Shown: positions 26,719-34,143, counted from the first letter of the stretch. The stretch is DNA of 44,406 bases from Neisseria lactamica NS19 (GCA_000193795.2 AEPI01000037.1:1-44406); one strand, 5' to 3'. Translations and numbers: made by a program. Notes: generated by a model not told the origin, from the sequence alone.

Positions 26719-27416
26719 GCGTTTTCCTCCAAATCGGCAGGGGAAATGTGGTCGGGCAGGATGGCGAGGATGACCAAATCGCGCGGGCCGTGCGCGCCGT
26801 AAGCAAGCGTCAGCTGGATGTCTGCGGTTTTGGACGGGCCGGAAATCAGGAAAACATTGGTCGGCATACCGTTTTCAACCAGTTTTTCGCCTTCGGCGGC
26901 GTTGTGAAACTCGTTGTACATTTTCGCCGTATCGAACAGGCAGAAATGCACGGGCGGGACGAGGCTTAAAGTACGCGGTTCTTCGGGGCTGGAAAACAGC
27001 ATCAGCGTACCGGTGCGGGCGATGCCGCATTGCGCGCCGCTGAAGCCTGCATCAATGTCCGTGAAAAACCCGGTTTTCCAAGTATCGATTTCGCGCTCGA
27101 AGGCAATCGGTTCGATATTGCTGCCTGCCAGCGCGGCACGGGCGGTTTGTCCGTGTTCGGTCGCAGACGGCAGCAGGATGTTTTTCAAGCCTTTGCCTTC
27201 GGCGGCCTGACGGAATACTTGCGGCCAATTGGATTTGCTGACCCAATAAATTTCGGTTTTGACGGCGCGCATTGCGGCAGCCCAATGTTTCAGACGCTCG
27301 ACCTCGCTGTCCCAAGAAACACCCTTTTCGCGGTAATAATCAAAAACCGCAGGCTCTTCCATCGGCAACGCGCCGGCTTTTTTCAGTTTTGCCAAAATAT
27401 TTTCGCGCGCGCTCAT
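26715..27416 (-). CDS. lutC: L-lactate utilisation protein LutC
   Basis: LUD-domain protein of 233 residues (YkgG family). Visible family blocks are GFSGAQCGIARTGTLMLFS and RTLSLVPPVHFCLFD, ending GAHGPRDLVILAIL. It lacks Cys clusters, as expected for LutC. Both ends overlap its neighbours by ATGA. It works in the LutACB complex. Confidence 0.94.
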   Translation of the reverse strand: MSARENILAKLKKAGALPMEEPAVFDYYREKGVSWDSEVERLKHWAAAMRAVKTEIYWVSKSNWPQVFRQAAEGKGLKNILLPSATEHGQTARAALAGSNIEPIAFEREIDTWKTGFFTDIDAGFSGAQCGIARTGTLMLFSSPEEPRTLSLVPPVHFCLFDTAKMYNEFHNAAEGEKLVENGMPTNVFLISGPSKTADIQLTLAYGAHGPRDLVILAILPDHISPADLEENA

Positions 27417-28192
27417 ACTTTGCCTCCGGTGCGTTCCAACAAGAAGGATGCGATATGCTTCGGACGCGGCATATCCGGTTCGTCCTTGGCGATTTTGCCG
27501 CCGATGTTCATCATACAGCCGCAGTCCGCGCTGATGATTTCGGTCGCGCCGGTTTCTTTCAGCGCGGCGACTTTGTCAGTTACCATCGCGCCGGAAATGT
27601 CGGCTTGTTTGACGGAGAATGTGCCGCCGAAGCCGCAACATTCGCTTTCGTGGTCGTGAACGACGCGTTCGACGTTTTCCATACCGTCAATCAACTGCCA
27701 GCCCGAAAGATGGACATTCATTTCGCGGCGTGCGGCGCAGGAAGTATGGACGGCGACTTTGACCGGTTCGCCCTTGTCTTCGGGCTTGTAGCCGATGGCA
27801 AGCAGGAAATGGGTAAACTCGATGATGCGGCCGGCGCAATCCACAGCCCTTTCCTCGTACTCGCTGCCTTTAAACAGCGTCGGCCAATGGTGTTTCATCA
27901 TACCGCCGCACGAACCGGACGGTACGACAATCGGCCAGTTTTCAGGGAAGAGGTCGAGTTGCGCTTTGGCGACATCAAAGGCTTCGGTCGGATGGCCGGA
28001 TGAATAGGCAGGCTGGCCGCAGCAGCTTTGCGCCATCGGGAAATGGACGCGTATGCCCTGCTGCTCGATTAGGGTAATGGCATCCATGCCTGCTTCGGGC
28101 ATAAAGAGATCGAGGACGCAGGTGCCGAAAAAATAGACATCGGTCGGATTGCTGTCGTATCGGATGATTTTTGGGGGAATGGTTGCGCTCAT
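27413..28192 (-). CDS. lutA: L-lactate utilisation protein LutA (CCG-domain)
   Basis: Protein of 259 residues with two CCG domains (YkgE family), which hold a Cys-rich Fe-S site: FPMAQSCCGQPAYSSG, VPSGSCGGMMKHHW, VAVHTSCAARREM and ESECCGFGGTFSV, followed by SADCGCMMNIGG. It is first in the lutA-lutC-lutB operon. The ATG directly follows an A-tract and a small hairpin, with no evident Shine-Dalgarno sequence. A good promoter and a Fur-box-like site lie upstream. Confidence 0.94.
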   Translation of the reverse strand: MSATIPPKIIRYDSNPTDVYFFGTCVLDLFMPEAGMDAITLIEQQGIRVHFPMAQSCCGQPAYSSGHPTEAFDVAKAQLDLFPENWPIVVPSGSCGGMMKHHWPTLFKGSEYEERAVDCAGRIIEFTHFLLAIGYKPEDKGEPVKVAVHTSCAARREMNVHLSGWQLIDGMENVERVVHDHESECCGFGGTFSVKQADISGAMVTDKVAALKETGATEIISADCGCMMNIGGKIAKDEPDMPRPKHIASFLLERTGGKV

Positions 28193-28243
28193 TTTTTTTT
28201 GATAACGGGAAACCCGTTTTTCTCTGTAGAAAGGTAAGCGTTT

Positions 28244-28272
28244 ACTTTAAGTAATTGACTGTTGCGGGTCAA
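28244..28272 (-). promoter_or_regulatory. Promoter of lutACB
   Basis: On the minus strand TTGACC (28267-28272) and TAAAGT (28244-28249) are 17 bases apart. Transcription would begin near 28237, giving a leader of about 45 bases that contains the hairpin ACGGG/CCCGT. Confidence 0.65.
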
Positions 28273-28352
28273 GTCTAATTTTAAAAAATAATCTGATTTT
28301 TCTTGCAGCTCCCCACGCCGATGCTTGCCGCACCTTACTTTCCCCATTTTTT

Positions 28353-28371
28353 GATAATAGTAATCATTATA
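28353..28371. promoter_or_regulatory. Fur-box-like site between lutA and the MFS remnant
   Basis: GATAATAGTAATCATTATA agrees with the 19-base Fur consensus GATAATGATAATCATTATC at 16 positions. It overlaps TATAAT motifs on both strands. Iron control of lutACB, of the plus-strand MFS/phospholipase unit, or of both is possible. Confidence 0.65.
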
Positions 28372-28477
28372 ATAGAACGGCGTTTCATTTATTTGTAAAC
28401 GTGTAAGGCTTGCGTTTTTCCGCGTCCGGACGGCATTTGGAAGCGGTCGCGGTGTGAGAATGGGGTACAATCGCCTT

Positions 28478-28810
28478 ATGGAAAAAAACGCCTTATCCGC
28501 CCGCTCCCCGTCTTCCGGCCTGCCGCTTCTGCCGGCGGTTGCCATTTTTATGCAGATGCCGGATGCGGCTATTTTAAATACCGCCCTGCCCGAAATTGCC
28601 GCCGATTTGGGCGGGCCGCCTTTAAATATGCAGTTGGCGGTTGTTTCCTATGCTTTGACCGTTGCCCTGCTGATGCCTTTGAGCGGTTATTTGGCGGACA
28701 GGTTCGGAGCGAAAAAAGTCTTTTTTGGCTTAATCGCCCTCTTTATCTTCGGATCGGCATTATGCGCCGTACCGGCCCGCTGCCCGAGTTGGCGGTCTTG
28801 CGTATCATGA
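28478..28810 (+). pseudogene. Truncated MFS transporter (N-terminal remnant)
   Basis: The first 95 or so residues are the start of an EmrB/QacA-type major facilitator: LPAVAIFMQMPDAAILNTALPEIA, AVVSYALTVALLMPLSGYLADRFGAKK (the MFS motif A) and VFFGLIALFIFGSALCA. After ALCA the frame is lost, while LPELAVLRIM, the expected continuation, appears in another frame and stops where the phospholipase gene begins. Only about three of 12-14 membrane helices remain, so it cannot be a working transporter. Its TGA overlaps the next start as ATGA, so it may now act only as a translated leader. Confidence 0.8.
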
Positions 28811-30330
28811 AAACACGCAGCCTCCTCCTTTTATGCCTTTTCCTCTGTTCTTGCGCCGCCTGGCTGCCGCCTTTGGAAGAACGCACGGAAAGCCGCCATT
28901 TCGACACTGCCGCGCCCGTCCGCTTGGACAAAGTTTTGCACATCCGCCATTTCCCGTCCGACAGCCGACTGTCCGACATCTACCTGCTCGACGACCCCCA
29001 CGAAGCCTTTGCCGCGCGCGCCGCCCTCATCGAATCCGCCGAACACAGCCTCGATTTGCAATACTACATCTGGCGCAACGACATTTCCGGCAGGCTGCTG
29101 TTCAACCTGATGTACCTTGCCGCAGAACGCGGCGTGCGCGTGCGCCTGCTGCTGGACGACAACAACACGCGCGGGTTGGACGACCTCCTGCTCGCCCTCG
29201 ACAGCCATCCCAATATCGAAGTGCGCCTGTTCAACCCCTTCGTTTTCCGCAAATGGCGCGCATTGGGCTATTTGACCGACTTCCCCCGCCTCAACCGCCG
29301 TATGCACAACAAATCCTTTACCGCCGACAACCGCGCCACCATACTCGGGGGGCGCAACATCGGCGACGAATATTTTAAAGCCGGAGGGGACACCGTTTTC
29401 GCCGATCTCGACATCCTCGCCACCGGCGCGGTAGTCGGCGAAGTTTCCCGGGATTTCGACCACTACTGGGCAAGCCGTTCCGCCCATAACGCCACACGCA
29501 TCATCCGCAGCGGCGACATCGGCAAGGGGCTTCAAGCACTCGGCTACGACGACGAAACATCCAGACAGACGCTCCTCCGCTATCGCGAAACCGTCGAACA
29601 GTCCCCCCTCTACCGAAAAATACAGGCGGGGCGCATCGGCTGGCAAAGCGTCCAAACCCGCCTCATCAGCGACGACCCCGCCAAAGGGCTGGACCGCGAC
29701 CGCCGCAAACCGCCGATTGCCGACCGGCTGCAAGACGCGCTCAAACAACCCGAAAAAAGCGTCTATCTGGTTTCGCCCTATTTCGTCCCCACAAAGGCCG
29801 GCACGCAGGCGTTGGCGAAGCTGGTGCAAAACGGCATAGACGTAACCGTCCTGACCAACTCGCTGCAGGCGACCGATGTTGCCGCCGTCCATTCCGGTTA
29901 CGCCAAATACCGCAAACCCCTGCTTCAATCCGGCATCAACCTTTACGAACTCCGGCCCGGCCACGCCGTCCTCCCCGCCAAAGACAAAGGGCTGACCGGC
30001 AGCTCTGTAACCAGCCTGCACGCCAAAACCTTTATCGTGGACGGCAGGCGCATCTTTATCGGTTCGTTCAACCTCGACCCCCGATCCGCACGCCTCAACA
30101 CCGAGATGGGCGTGGTTATCGAAAGCCCCGGGATCGCCGGCAAAATGGCGCGCACCCTTGCCGATACCACGCCCGCCTATGCCTACCGCGTTACCCTCGA
30201 CAAACACAAGCGTCTGCAATGGTACGATCCCGCCACTCGGAAAACCTATCCGAACGAGCCGGAAGCAAAACTCTGGAAACGCATTGCCGCAAAAATCCTA
30301 TCCCTGCTGCCCATCGAAGGTTTATTATAG
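28807..30330 (+). CDS. Phospholipase D-family lipoprotein (cardiolipin synthase-like)
   Basis: Protein of 507 residues with two HKD motifs: HNKSFTADNRATILGGRNIGDEY and HAKTFIVDGRRIFIGSFNLDPRS. Both hold the HxK(x)4D catalytic pattern, so a phosphatidyl transfer or hydrolysis reaction is expected. An N-terminal signal MKTRSLLLLCLFLCSCAAW ends in a Cys16 lipobox, placing it in the envelope. Neisserial phospholipase D is known as a secreted factor; whether this is that protein or a cardiolipin synthase-like enzyme cannot be settled by sequence. The ATG overlaps the stop of the MFS remnant. No terminator with T-run is visible after it, because a CREE abuts the hairpin. Confidence 0.88.
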   Translation: MKTRSLLLLCLFLCSCAAWLPPLEERTESRHFDTAAPVRLDKVLHIRHFPSDSRLSDIYLLDDPHEAFAARAALIESAEHSLDLQYYIWRNDISGRLLFNLMYLAAERGVRVRLLLDDNNTRGLDDLLLALDSHPNIEVRLFNPFVFRKWRALGYLTDFPRLNRRMHNKSFTADNRATILGGRNIGDEYFKAGGDTVFADLDILATGAVVGEVSRDFDHYWASRSAHNATRIIRSGDIGKGLQALGYDDETSRQTLLRYRETVEQSPLYRKIQAGRIGWQSVQTRLISDDPAKGLDRDRRKPPIADRLQDALKQPEKSVYLVSPYFVPTKAGTQALAKLVQNGIDVTVLTNSLQATDVAAVHSGYAKYRKPLLQSGINLYELRPGHAVLPAKDKGLTGSSVTSLHAKTFIVDGRRIFIGSFNLDPRSARLNTEMGVVIESPGIAGKMARTLADTTPAYAYRVTLDKHKRLQWYDPATRKTYPNEPEAKLWKRIAAKILSLLPIEGLL

Positions 30331-30360
30331 GAATGCCGCCCGAAACGCCTTCAGACGGCA

Positions 30361-30515
30361 TATAGTGGATTAACAAAAACCAGCACAGCGTTGCCTCGCC
30401 CTAGCTCAAAGAGAACGATTCTCTAAGGTGCTGAAGCACCAAGTGAATCGGTTCCGTACTATTTGTACTGTCTGCGACTTCGTCGCCTTGTCCTGATTTT
30501 TGTTAATCCACTATA
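30361..30515. repeat. Correia repeat-enclosed element (full-length form, 155 bp)
   Basis: Ends TATAGTGGATTAAC and GTTAATCCACTATA, 155 bases, with the internal hairpin segments GAGAACGATTCTC and GGTGCTGAAGCACC of the full-length class. It begins on the last base of a degenerate uptake-sequence hairpin after the phospholipase gene and ends 23 bases before the NlpC/P60 gene. Confidence 0.95.
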
Positions 30516-30517
30516 CA
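30488..30517 (+). promoter_or_regulatory. CREE-borne promoter for the NlpC/P60 gene
   Basis: TTGTCC (30488-30493) and TATACA (30512-30517) are 18 bases apart and span the right end of the CREE. This is the known outward promoter arrangement of Correia elements. With only 23 bases from the element to the ATG, it is the nearest available promoter. Confidence 0.6.
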
Positions 30518-30538
30518 AAAGCCCACAAAGGAAAAACC

Positions 30539-31078
30539 ATGCATCCGACCGGCAAAACCCTTTTCCTCTGCTTTGGCGCATTCGTCCTCGCCTCTTGCGC
30601 CTCAAGCCCCGGCAAACACCGCAAACCGGCAGCCGGGATACGGACTCCGGTCCGGCAGATCCAACCCGTCCGCATCAGCCACATCGACCGCGCGCAAGGA
30701 GCGCAGGAACTGATGCTCCACAGCCTCGGACTGATCGGCACGCCCTACAAATGGGGCGGAAGCAGCACCGCAACCGGCTTCGATTGCAGCGGGATGATTC
30801 AATTCGTTTACAAAAACGCCCTCAACGTCAACCTGCCGCGCACCGCACGCGATATGGCGGCGGCAGGCCGAAAAATCCCCGACAGCCGCCTCAAGGCGGG
30901 CGATTTGGTGTTTTTTAATACGGGCGGCGCGCACCGCTACTCGCACGTCGGACTCTACATCGGCAACGGGCAATTCATCCACGCGCCAAGCAGCGGCAAA
31001 ACCGTCCGAACCGAGAAACTCTCCACGCCGTTTTACGCCAAAAACTACCTCGGCGCATACACCTTCTTCACAGAATAA
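30539..31078 (+). CDS. NlpC/P60 peptidoglycan endopeptidase lipoprotein
   Basis: Protein of 179 residues. The signal peptide ends in VLASC (Cys20, lipobox), so it is an envelope lipoprotein. The catalytic domain has GTPYKWGGSSTATGFDCSGM with the active Cys, HRYSHVGLYIG with the His, and GQFIHAPSSG, as in the Spr/MepS family of DD- or DL-endopeptidases that cut peptidoglycan cross-links or stem peptides. AAAGGA precedes the ATG. Expression probably depends on the upstream CREE. Confidence 0.93.
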   Translation: MHPTGKTLFLCFGAFVLASCASSPGKHRKPAAGIRTPVRQIQPVRISHIDRAQGAQELMLHSLGLIGTPYKWGGSSTATGFDCSGMIQFVYKNALNVNLPRTARDMAAAGRKIPDSRLKAGDLVFFNTGGAHRYSHVGLYIGNGQFIHAPSSGKTVRTEKLSTPFYAKNYLGAYTFFTE

Positions 31079-31107
31079 GCCGCCCATCGCGCCAGAATCG
31101 CGGCAAA

Positions 31108-31146
31108 ATGCCGTCTGAAGCCCTGTTTTCGGGTTTCAGACGGTAT
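31108..31146. repeat. Uptake-sequence hairpin, copy 3 (one base changed)
   Basis: Same 39-base hairpin as at 22261 and 25209 except that the last uptake sequence reads GGTAT instead of GGCAT. It lies between the convergent NlpC/P60 gene and aroA and still forms a long stem. Confidence 0.85.
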
Positions 31147-31159
31147 TTGTCCGCCTTAT

Positions 31160-32458
31160 TTACGCTATTTCGGTCAGCGAAGAGAATACGTCAAAATAAG
31201 TCGGGAAGGTTTTATGGGTGCATTTCGGGTCATTGATGACGACGGGTACGCCCAACAGCGAAACCAGCGAGAAACACATCGCCATACGGTGGTCGTCGTA
31301 AGTGTCGATGACGGCATCGGGTGTCAGCGTTTCGGGCGGTGTGATGCGGATTGCTTCGGCTTCTTCGTCGACTTTTGCACCAAGTTTGCGCAACTCGTTC
31401 GCCATCGCGGCGATGCGGTCGGTTTCTTTGACGCGCCACGAACCGATATTGCGCAGCGTGCAGGTTTGTCCTGTGGCAAGCGCGACGATGGCGAGGGTCA
31501 TCGCGGCATCGGGAATATGGTTCGCATCCAAATCAAAGGCCCGGACAGCGCGTTCTTTCGGGCACGAGACTTCGACGAAGTTTTCGCCCCAAACCACGTC
31601 CGCACCGATTTTTTCCAGCTCGCGGGCAAAGGCGATATCGCCCTGTATGCTGTTTGCGCCGATACCGGACACGCGGACGGGCGTGGCGGCAATCAAACCG
31701 GCTGCGAGGAAGTAGGACGCGCCGGAGGCATCGCCTTCGACGTGCAGATGTTCGGGCGCATGGTAACGCGCATCGGCAGGGATTTTGAAGACGCGGTAGC
31801 CTTCGTTGGCAACCTGTACGCCGAATTGCGCCATCAGTTTCAATGTAATATCGATATAGGGCTTGGAAATCAACTCGCCGACCATACGGATTTCAAATGC
31901 TTGGCCGGTCAGCGGCAACGCCATCAAAAGGGCGGTCAAAAACTGGCTGGACACATTGCCTTTAATCGGAATCACGCGTTCGCCGTTGTCTTGGCGTTCG
32001 CCGATATGAAGCGGCGGATAGTGTTTCTTGCCGAGATATTCAATGTCGGCACCGGCAATCCGCAGCGCATCGACCAAATCGCCGATAGGGCGTTCGTGCA
32101 TACGCGGCACGCCGTGCAGACGATAATTGCCGCCCAAAACGGCAAGCACGGCGGTTAACGGACGGAACGCCGTTCCCGCGTTGCCTAAAAACAAATCGGC
32201 AGCCCGATTGGGGAAACGTCCGCCCGTGCCGTGTACTTTCAGACGGCCTTCGGCAAGATATTCGATTTCAACGCCGAGTTTATCGAGTGCTTCGAGCATA
32301 CGGTCGGTATCGTCGGATTTGAGCAGGGAATGGATTTCGCAAGCATTGTCGGACAAGGCGGCAAGCAGCAGGGTGCGGTTGCTGATGCTTTTGGAGCCGG
32401 GCAGGGCGACGGTGGAAGGTTTGAGCCGGGCGGCAGGGAGGCGGATGGATTCGGTCAT
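31160..32458 (-). CDS. aroA: 3-phosphoshikimate 1-carboxyvinyltransferase (EPSP synthase)
   Basis: Sixth step of the shikimate pathway: joins PEP to shikimate 3-phosphate. The protein has 432 residues. LPGSKSISNRTLLLAAL, LGNAGTAFRPLTA, RPIGDLVDALR, KGNVSSQFLTALLMALPL, RVKETDRIAAM and TYDDHRMAMCFSL are the family motifs; the NAGTA form is that of the class I, glyphosate-sensitive enzyme. It is transcribed alone and divergent from greA. Confidence 0.97.
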   Translation of the reverse strand: MTESIRLPAARLKPSTVALPGSKSISNRTLLLAALSDNACEIHSLLKSDDTDRMLEALDKLGVEIEYLAEGRLKVHGTGGRFPNRAADLFLGNAGTAFRPLTAVLAVLGGNYRLHGVPRMHERPIGDLVDALRIAGADIEYLGKKHYPPLHIGERQDNGERVIPIKGNVSSQFLTALLMALPLTGQAFEIRMVGELISKPYIDITLKLMAQFGVQVANEGYRVFKIPADARYHAPEHLHVEGDASGASYFLAAGLIAATPVRVSGIGANSIQGDIAFARELEKIGADVVWGENFVEVSCPKERAVRAFDLDANHIPDAAMTLAIVALATGQTCTLRNIGSWRVKETDRIAAMANELRKLGAKVDEEAEAIRITPPETLTPDAVIDTYDDHRMAMCFSLVSLLGVPVVINDPKCTHKTFPTYFDVFSSLTEIA

Positions 32459-32721
32459 AGCAAAACGTAAAACGTAAATAGGAAAGCGGGCATTATACTG
32501 AATACGGATGCCGTCTGAAAAACCGCGATGCCGGCATTTTTAATCCCAAAAATGGAAAACTTGGCTTTTTGTGCCGAAAAATTATTATTTTTAAATTTTT
32601 GTTTCTAAAATTTTTTTGCCGGCATATTTTCGGCTTTTGTTGCGGACTTACCGCGTCTGCAGGCGGCACGGCACGATTGCCAATTTCATCGTGTTTCCTT
32701 TTCGGTTGAAACCCCGCCCAC
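32459..32721. other. A+T-rich intergenic stretch upstream of aroA
   Basis: No gene seen. It holds a single uptake sequence near 32509-32520, a very A+T-rich patch at about 32577-32625 and two copies of GCCGGCAT. The aroA promoter should be here on the minus strand but I cannot pick one with confidence. Confidence 0.4.
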
Positions 32722-32751
32722 TTGGACATCCGTCCTTCGGGGTGGTAGAAT
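32722..32751 (+). promoter_or_regulatory. Promoter of the greA leader RNA
   Basis: TTGGAC (32722-32727) and TAGAAT (32746-32751) lie 18 bases apart, and TGG just before the -10 gives an extended -10. Transcription should start near 32758. Confidence 0.6.
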
Positions 32752-32757
32752 CAGACT

Positions 32758-32915
32758 TTATTTGAGAGGGGCGCAACCTCTTCCAAATCAGGACGACACA
32801 TAGGGCGGTGCTTTATGTGCCGCCCTATGTGTTGAAACATAGAATTTGGTAGAATAGCCGCTGTTCAACGACAGACAAGCCGCCGATTTTCCGGGCGGCT
32901 TGTATTTTTATTTTA
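32758..32915 (+). ncRNA. Candidate structured leader or small RNA upstream of greA
   Basis: Downstream of the promoter come three hairpins: AGAGG/CCTCT (about 32766-32781), a perfect 13-base stem ACACATAGGGCGG / CCGCCCTATGTGT with an 11-base loop (32796-32832), and a terminator ACAAGCCGCC / GGCGGCTTGT followed by a T-rich tail (32875-32915). There is no open frame. The terminator lies 84 bases before greA, so this may be an attenuated leader like GraL of E. coli greA, or an independent small RNA. The ends are estimates. Confidence 0.5.
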
Positions 32916-32998
32916 ATATCCGGGCGCACAAAGCAAGACGGTACGCGGTATGCTTGCTGCCGCAAACCGGTGTGCCGGAATATGGAGAAAAAAGACCG

Positions 32999-33475
32999 AT
33001 GCAAAAAATCCCCCTGACCGTACGCGGTGCGGAATTGCTGAAACAGGAATTGCAGCAGCTCAAAAGCGTGGCGCGACCCGAAGTCATCGAAGCGATTGCC
33101 GAGGCCAGATCGCACGGCGATTTGTCCGAAAACGCCGAATACGAAGCCGCCAAAGAACGCCAAGGCTTTATCGAGGGCCGCATTTCCGAGTTGGAACACA
33201 AACTTTCCGTTGCCCATATCATCAATCCGACCGAAATCCACGCCGAAGGAAAAATCGTGTTCGGTACGACGGTTACGCTGGAAGATTTAGAAACGGAAGA
33301 ACACGTTACCTATCAAATTGTCGGCGAAGACGAAGCGGACATCAAACAGGGCAAAATCTATGTCGGCTCACCGATTGCCCGCGCCCTGATCGGCAAGGAA
33401 GAAGGGGATACGGCGGAAGTCCAGGCTCCGGGCGGCGTGCGCGAATACGACATTATCGAAGTCCGATATATCTGA
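32999..33475 (+). CDS. greA: Transcription elongation factor GreA
   Basis: Rescues stalled RNA polymerase by stimulating cleavage of the backtracked transcript. The protein has 158 residues: an N-terminal coiled coil with the acidic tip ARSHGDLSENAEYEAAKERQGFIE and a C-terminal FKBP-like domain (VGEDEADIKQGKIYVGSPIARALIGKEEGD). GGAG lies about 11 bases before the ATG. No promoter is evident between the leader terminator and the gene, so read-through probably sets its level. Confidence 0.96.
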   Translation: MQKIPLTVRGAELLKQELQQLKSVARPEVIEAIAEARSHGDLSENAEYEAAKERQGFIEGRISELEHKLSVAHIINPTEIHAEGKIVFGTTVTLEDLETEEHVTYQIVGEDEADIKQGKIYVGSPIARALIGKEEGDTAEVQAPGGVREYDIIEVRYI

Positions 33476-33487
33476 TCCGGCGGTAAA

Positions 33488-33523
33488 ATGCCGTCTGAAG
33501 GCCTGCCCGGCTTCAGACGGCAT
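33488..33523 (+). terminator. greA terminator
   Basis: ATGCCGTCTGAAGGCC and GGCTTCAGACGGCAT form an extended uptake-sequence stem around a short loop, directly after greA. Confidence 0.8.
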
Positions 33524-33608
33524 TTCGCATACGGCTTCCCCTTTTCATGCTTAGGTTAAACATGCTATATTTCCGAATCTTTTAAACTGTTTTCCACGAG
33601 GTGGCGAA

Positions 33609-33752
33609 ATGAGCGAAACTGCTAAAATCAAAGTCAACGACTTGCCTGAAGATGCAGAAAAAACAAACGAAGAAGTCGAATTGCCCGTTGCCGGCGACGA
33701 TAAAAAAGGCGGACACAGCGAGGGCGGCTGCTGCGGTGCGTGCGGCGGCTGA
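33609..33752 (+). CDS. Small peptide of 47 residues with Gly/Cys-rich tail
   Basis: Not assigned to a known family. It begins MSETAKIKVNDLPEDAEKT, continues with a strongly acidic stretch (NEEVELPVAGDDKK) and ends GGHSEGGCCGACGG. GAGGTG stands before the ATG at good spacing, and a strong intrinsic terminator follows, so it is a complete single-gene unit. The leader-plus-Cys/Gly-core shape recalls precursors of modified peptides (RiPPs), but no maturation enzyme or transporter is adjacent; binding of a metal by the CCxxC tail and His is equally possible. Function not known. Confidence 0.7.
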   Translation: MSETAKIKVNDLPEDAEKTNEEVELPVAGDDKKGGHSEGGCCGACGG

Positions 33753-33770
33753 TTCGAATCCGTCAAATCG

Positions 33771-33816
33771 GGGCATCTGAAAAGTTTTGCAAAATTTTCA
33801 GGTGTCCTTTTTTATT
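33771..33816 (+). terminator. Terminator after the Cys-rich peptide gene
   Basis: GGGCATCTGAAAA pairs with TTTTCAGGTGTCC, with an inner TTTT/AAAA stem, and is followed by TTTTTT. It is not made of uptake sequences. Confidence 0.85.
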
Positions 33817-33923
33817 TCCAAAGTAAATGAATGAAATAATGTGGGTAGAAGATTTATTTGACCATAGGCTTGTGGTAGATTCCATACCGTATTTGATATG
33901 ATTTTAACAAATCGGGAGGGGCA

Positions 33924-34103
33924 ATGTTTTGGTATGTAGTCGGCTTTTTCGCCTTTATCGTTTCGCTGCTGTCGCTGTGGGTCAATGCTAGCGCATTCGG
34001 CATGCAGGAAGACGATACCCCCCAATCGGATTATGAAAGGCGTTTGGGCTTGGGTGCGAAGCTGAAAAACAAAAATCCGGATACGGACGAAAAACGGCAA
34101 TAA
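33924..34103 (+). CDS. Small single-span membrane protein of 59 residues
   Basis: Not recognised. GGGAGGGG lies just before the ATG. Residues 2-22 (FWYVVGFFAFIVSLLSLWVN) form one hydrophobic helix; the rest is polar (MQEDDTPQSDYERR, then KLKNKNPDTDEKRQ), probably cytoplasmic. The clean start, strong ribosome binding site and uptake-sequence terminator right after it support a real gene. Function unknown; small membrane proteins often regulate transporters or sensors. Confidence 0.7.
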   Translation: MFWYVVGFFAFIVSLLSLWVNASAFGMQEDDTPQSDYERRLGLGAKLKNKNPDTDEKRQ

Positions 34104-34112
34104 AGACAGGAA

Positions 34113-34143
34113 ATGCCGTCTGAAAGATTTTCAGACGGCATTT
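34113..34143. terminator. Uptake-sequence hairpin between the 59-residue gene and dusC
   Basis: ATGCCGTCTGAA, a five-base loop, TTCAGACGGCAT, then TT, between convergent genes. Confidence 0.78.

Noticed and set aside
28831..30219. A 462-codon open frame opposite the phospholipase D-family gene
   Set aside because: The plus strand carries two HKD motifs and a lipobox; the antisense frame has no recognisable domain and only mirrors the codon pattern.
32758..32915. 6S RNA as the identity of the structured RNA before greA
   Set aside because: The predicted transcript ends do not pair with each other and there is no large central bubble as in 6S RNA; a leader or unrelated small RNA fits better.
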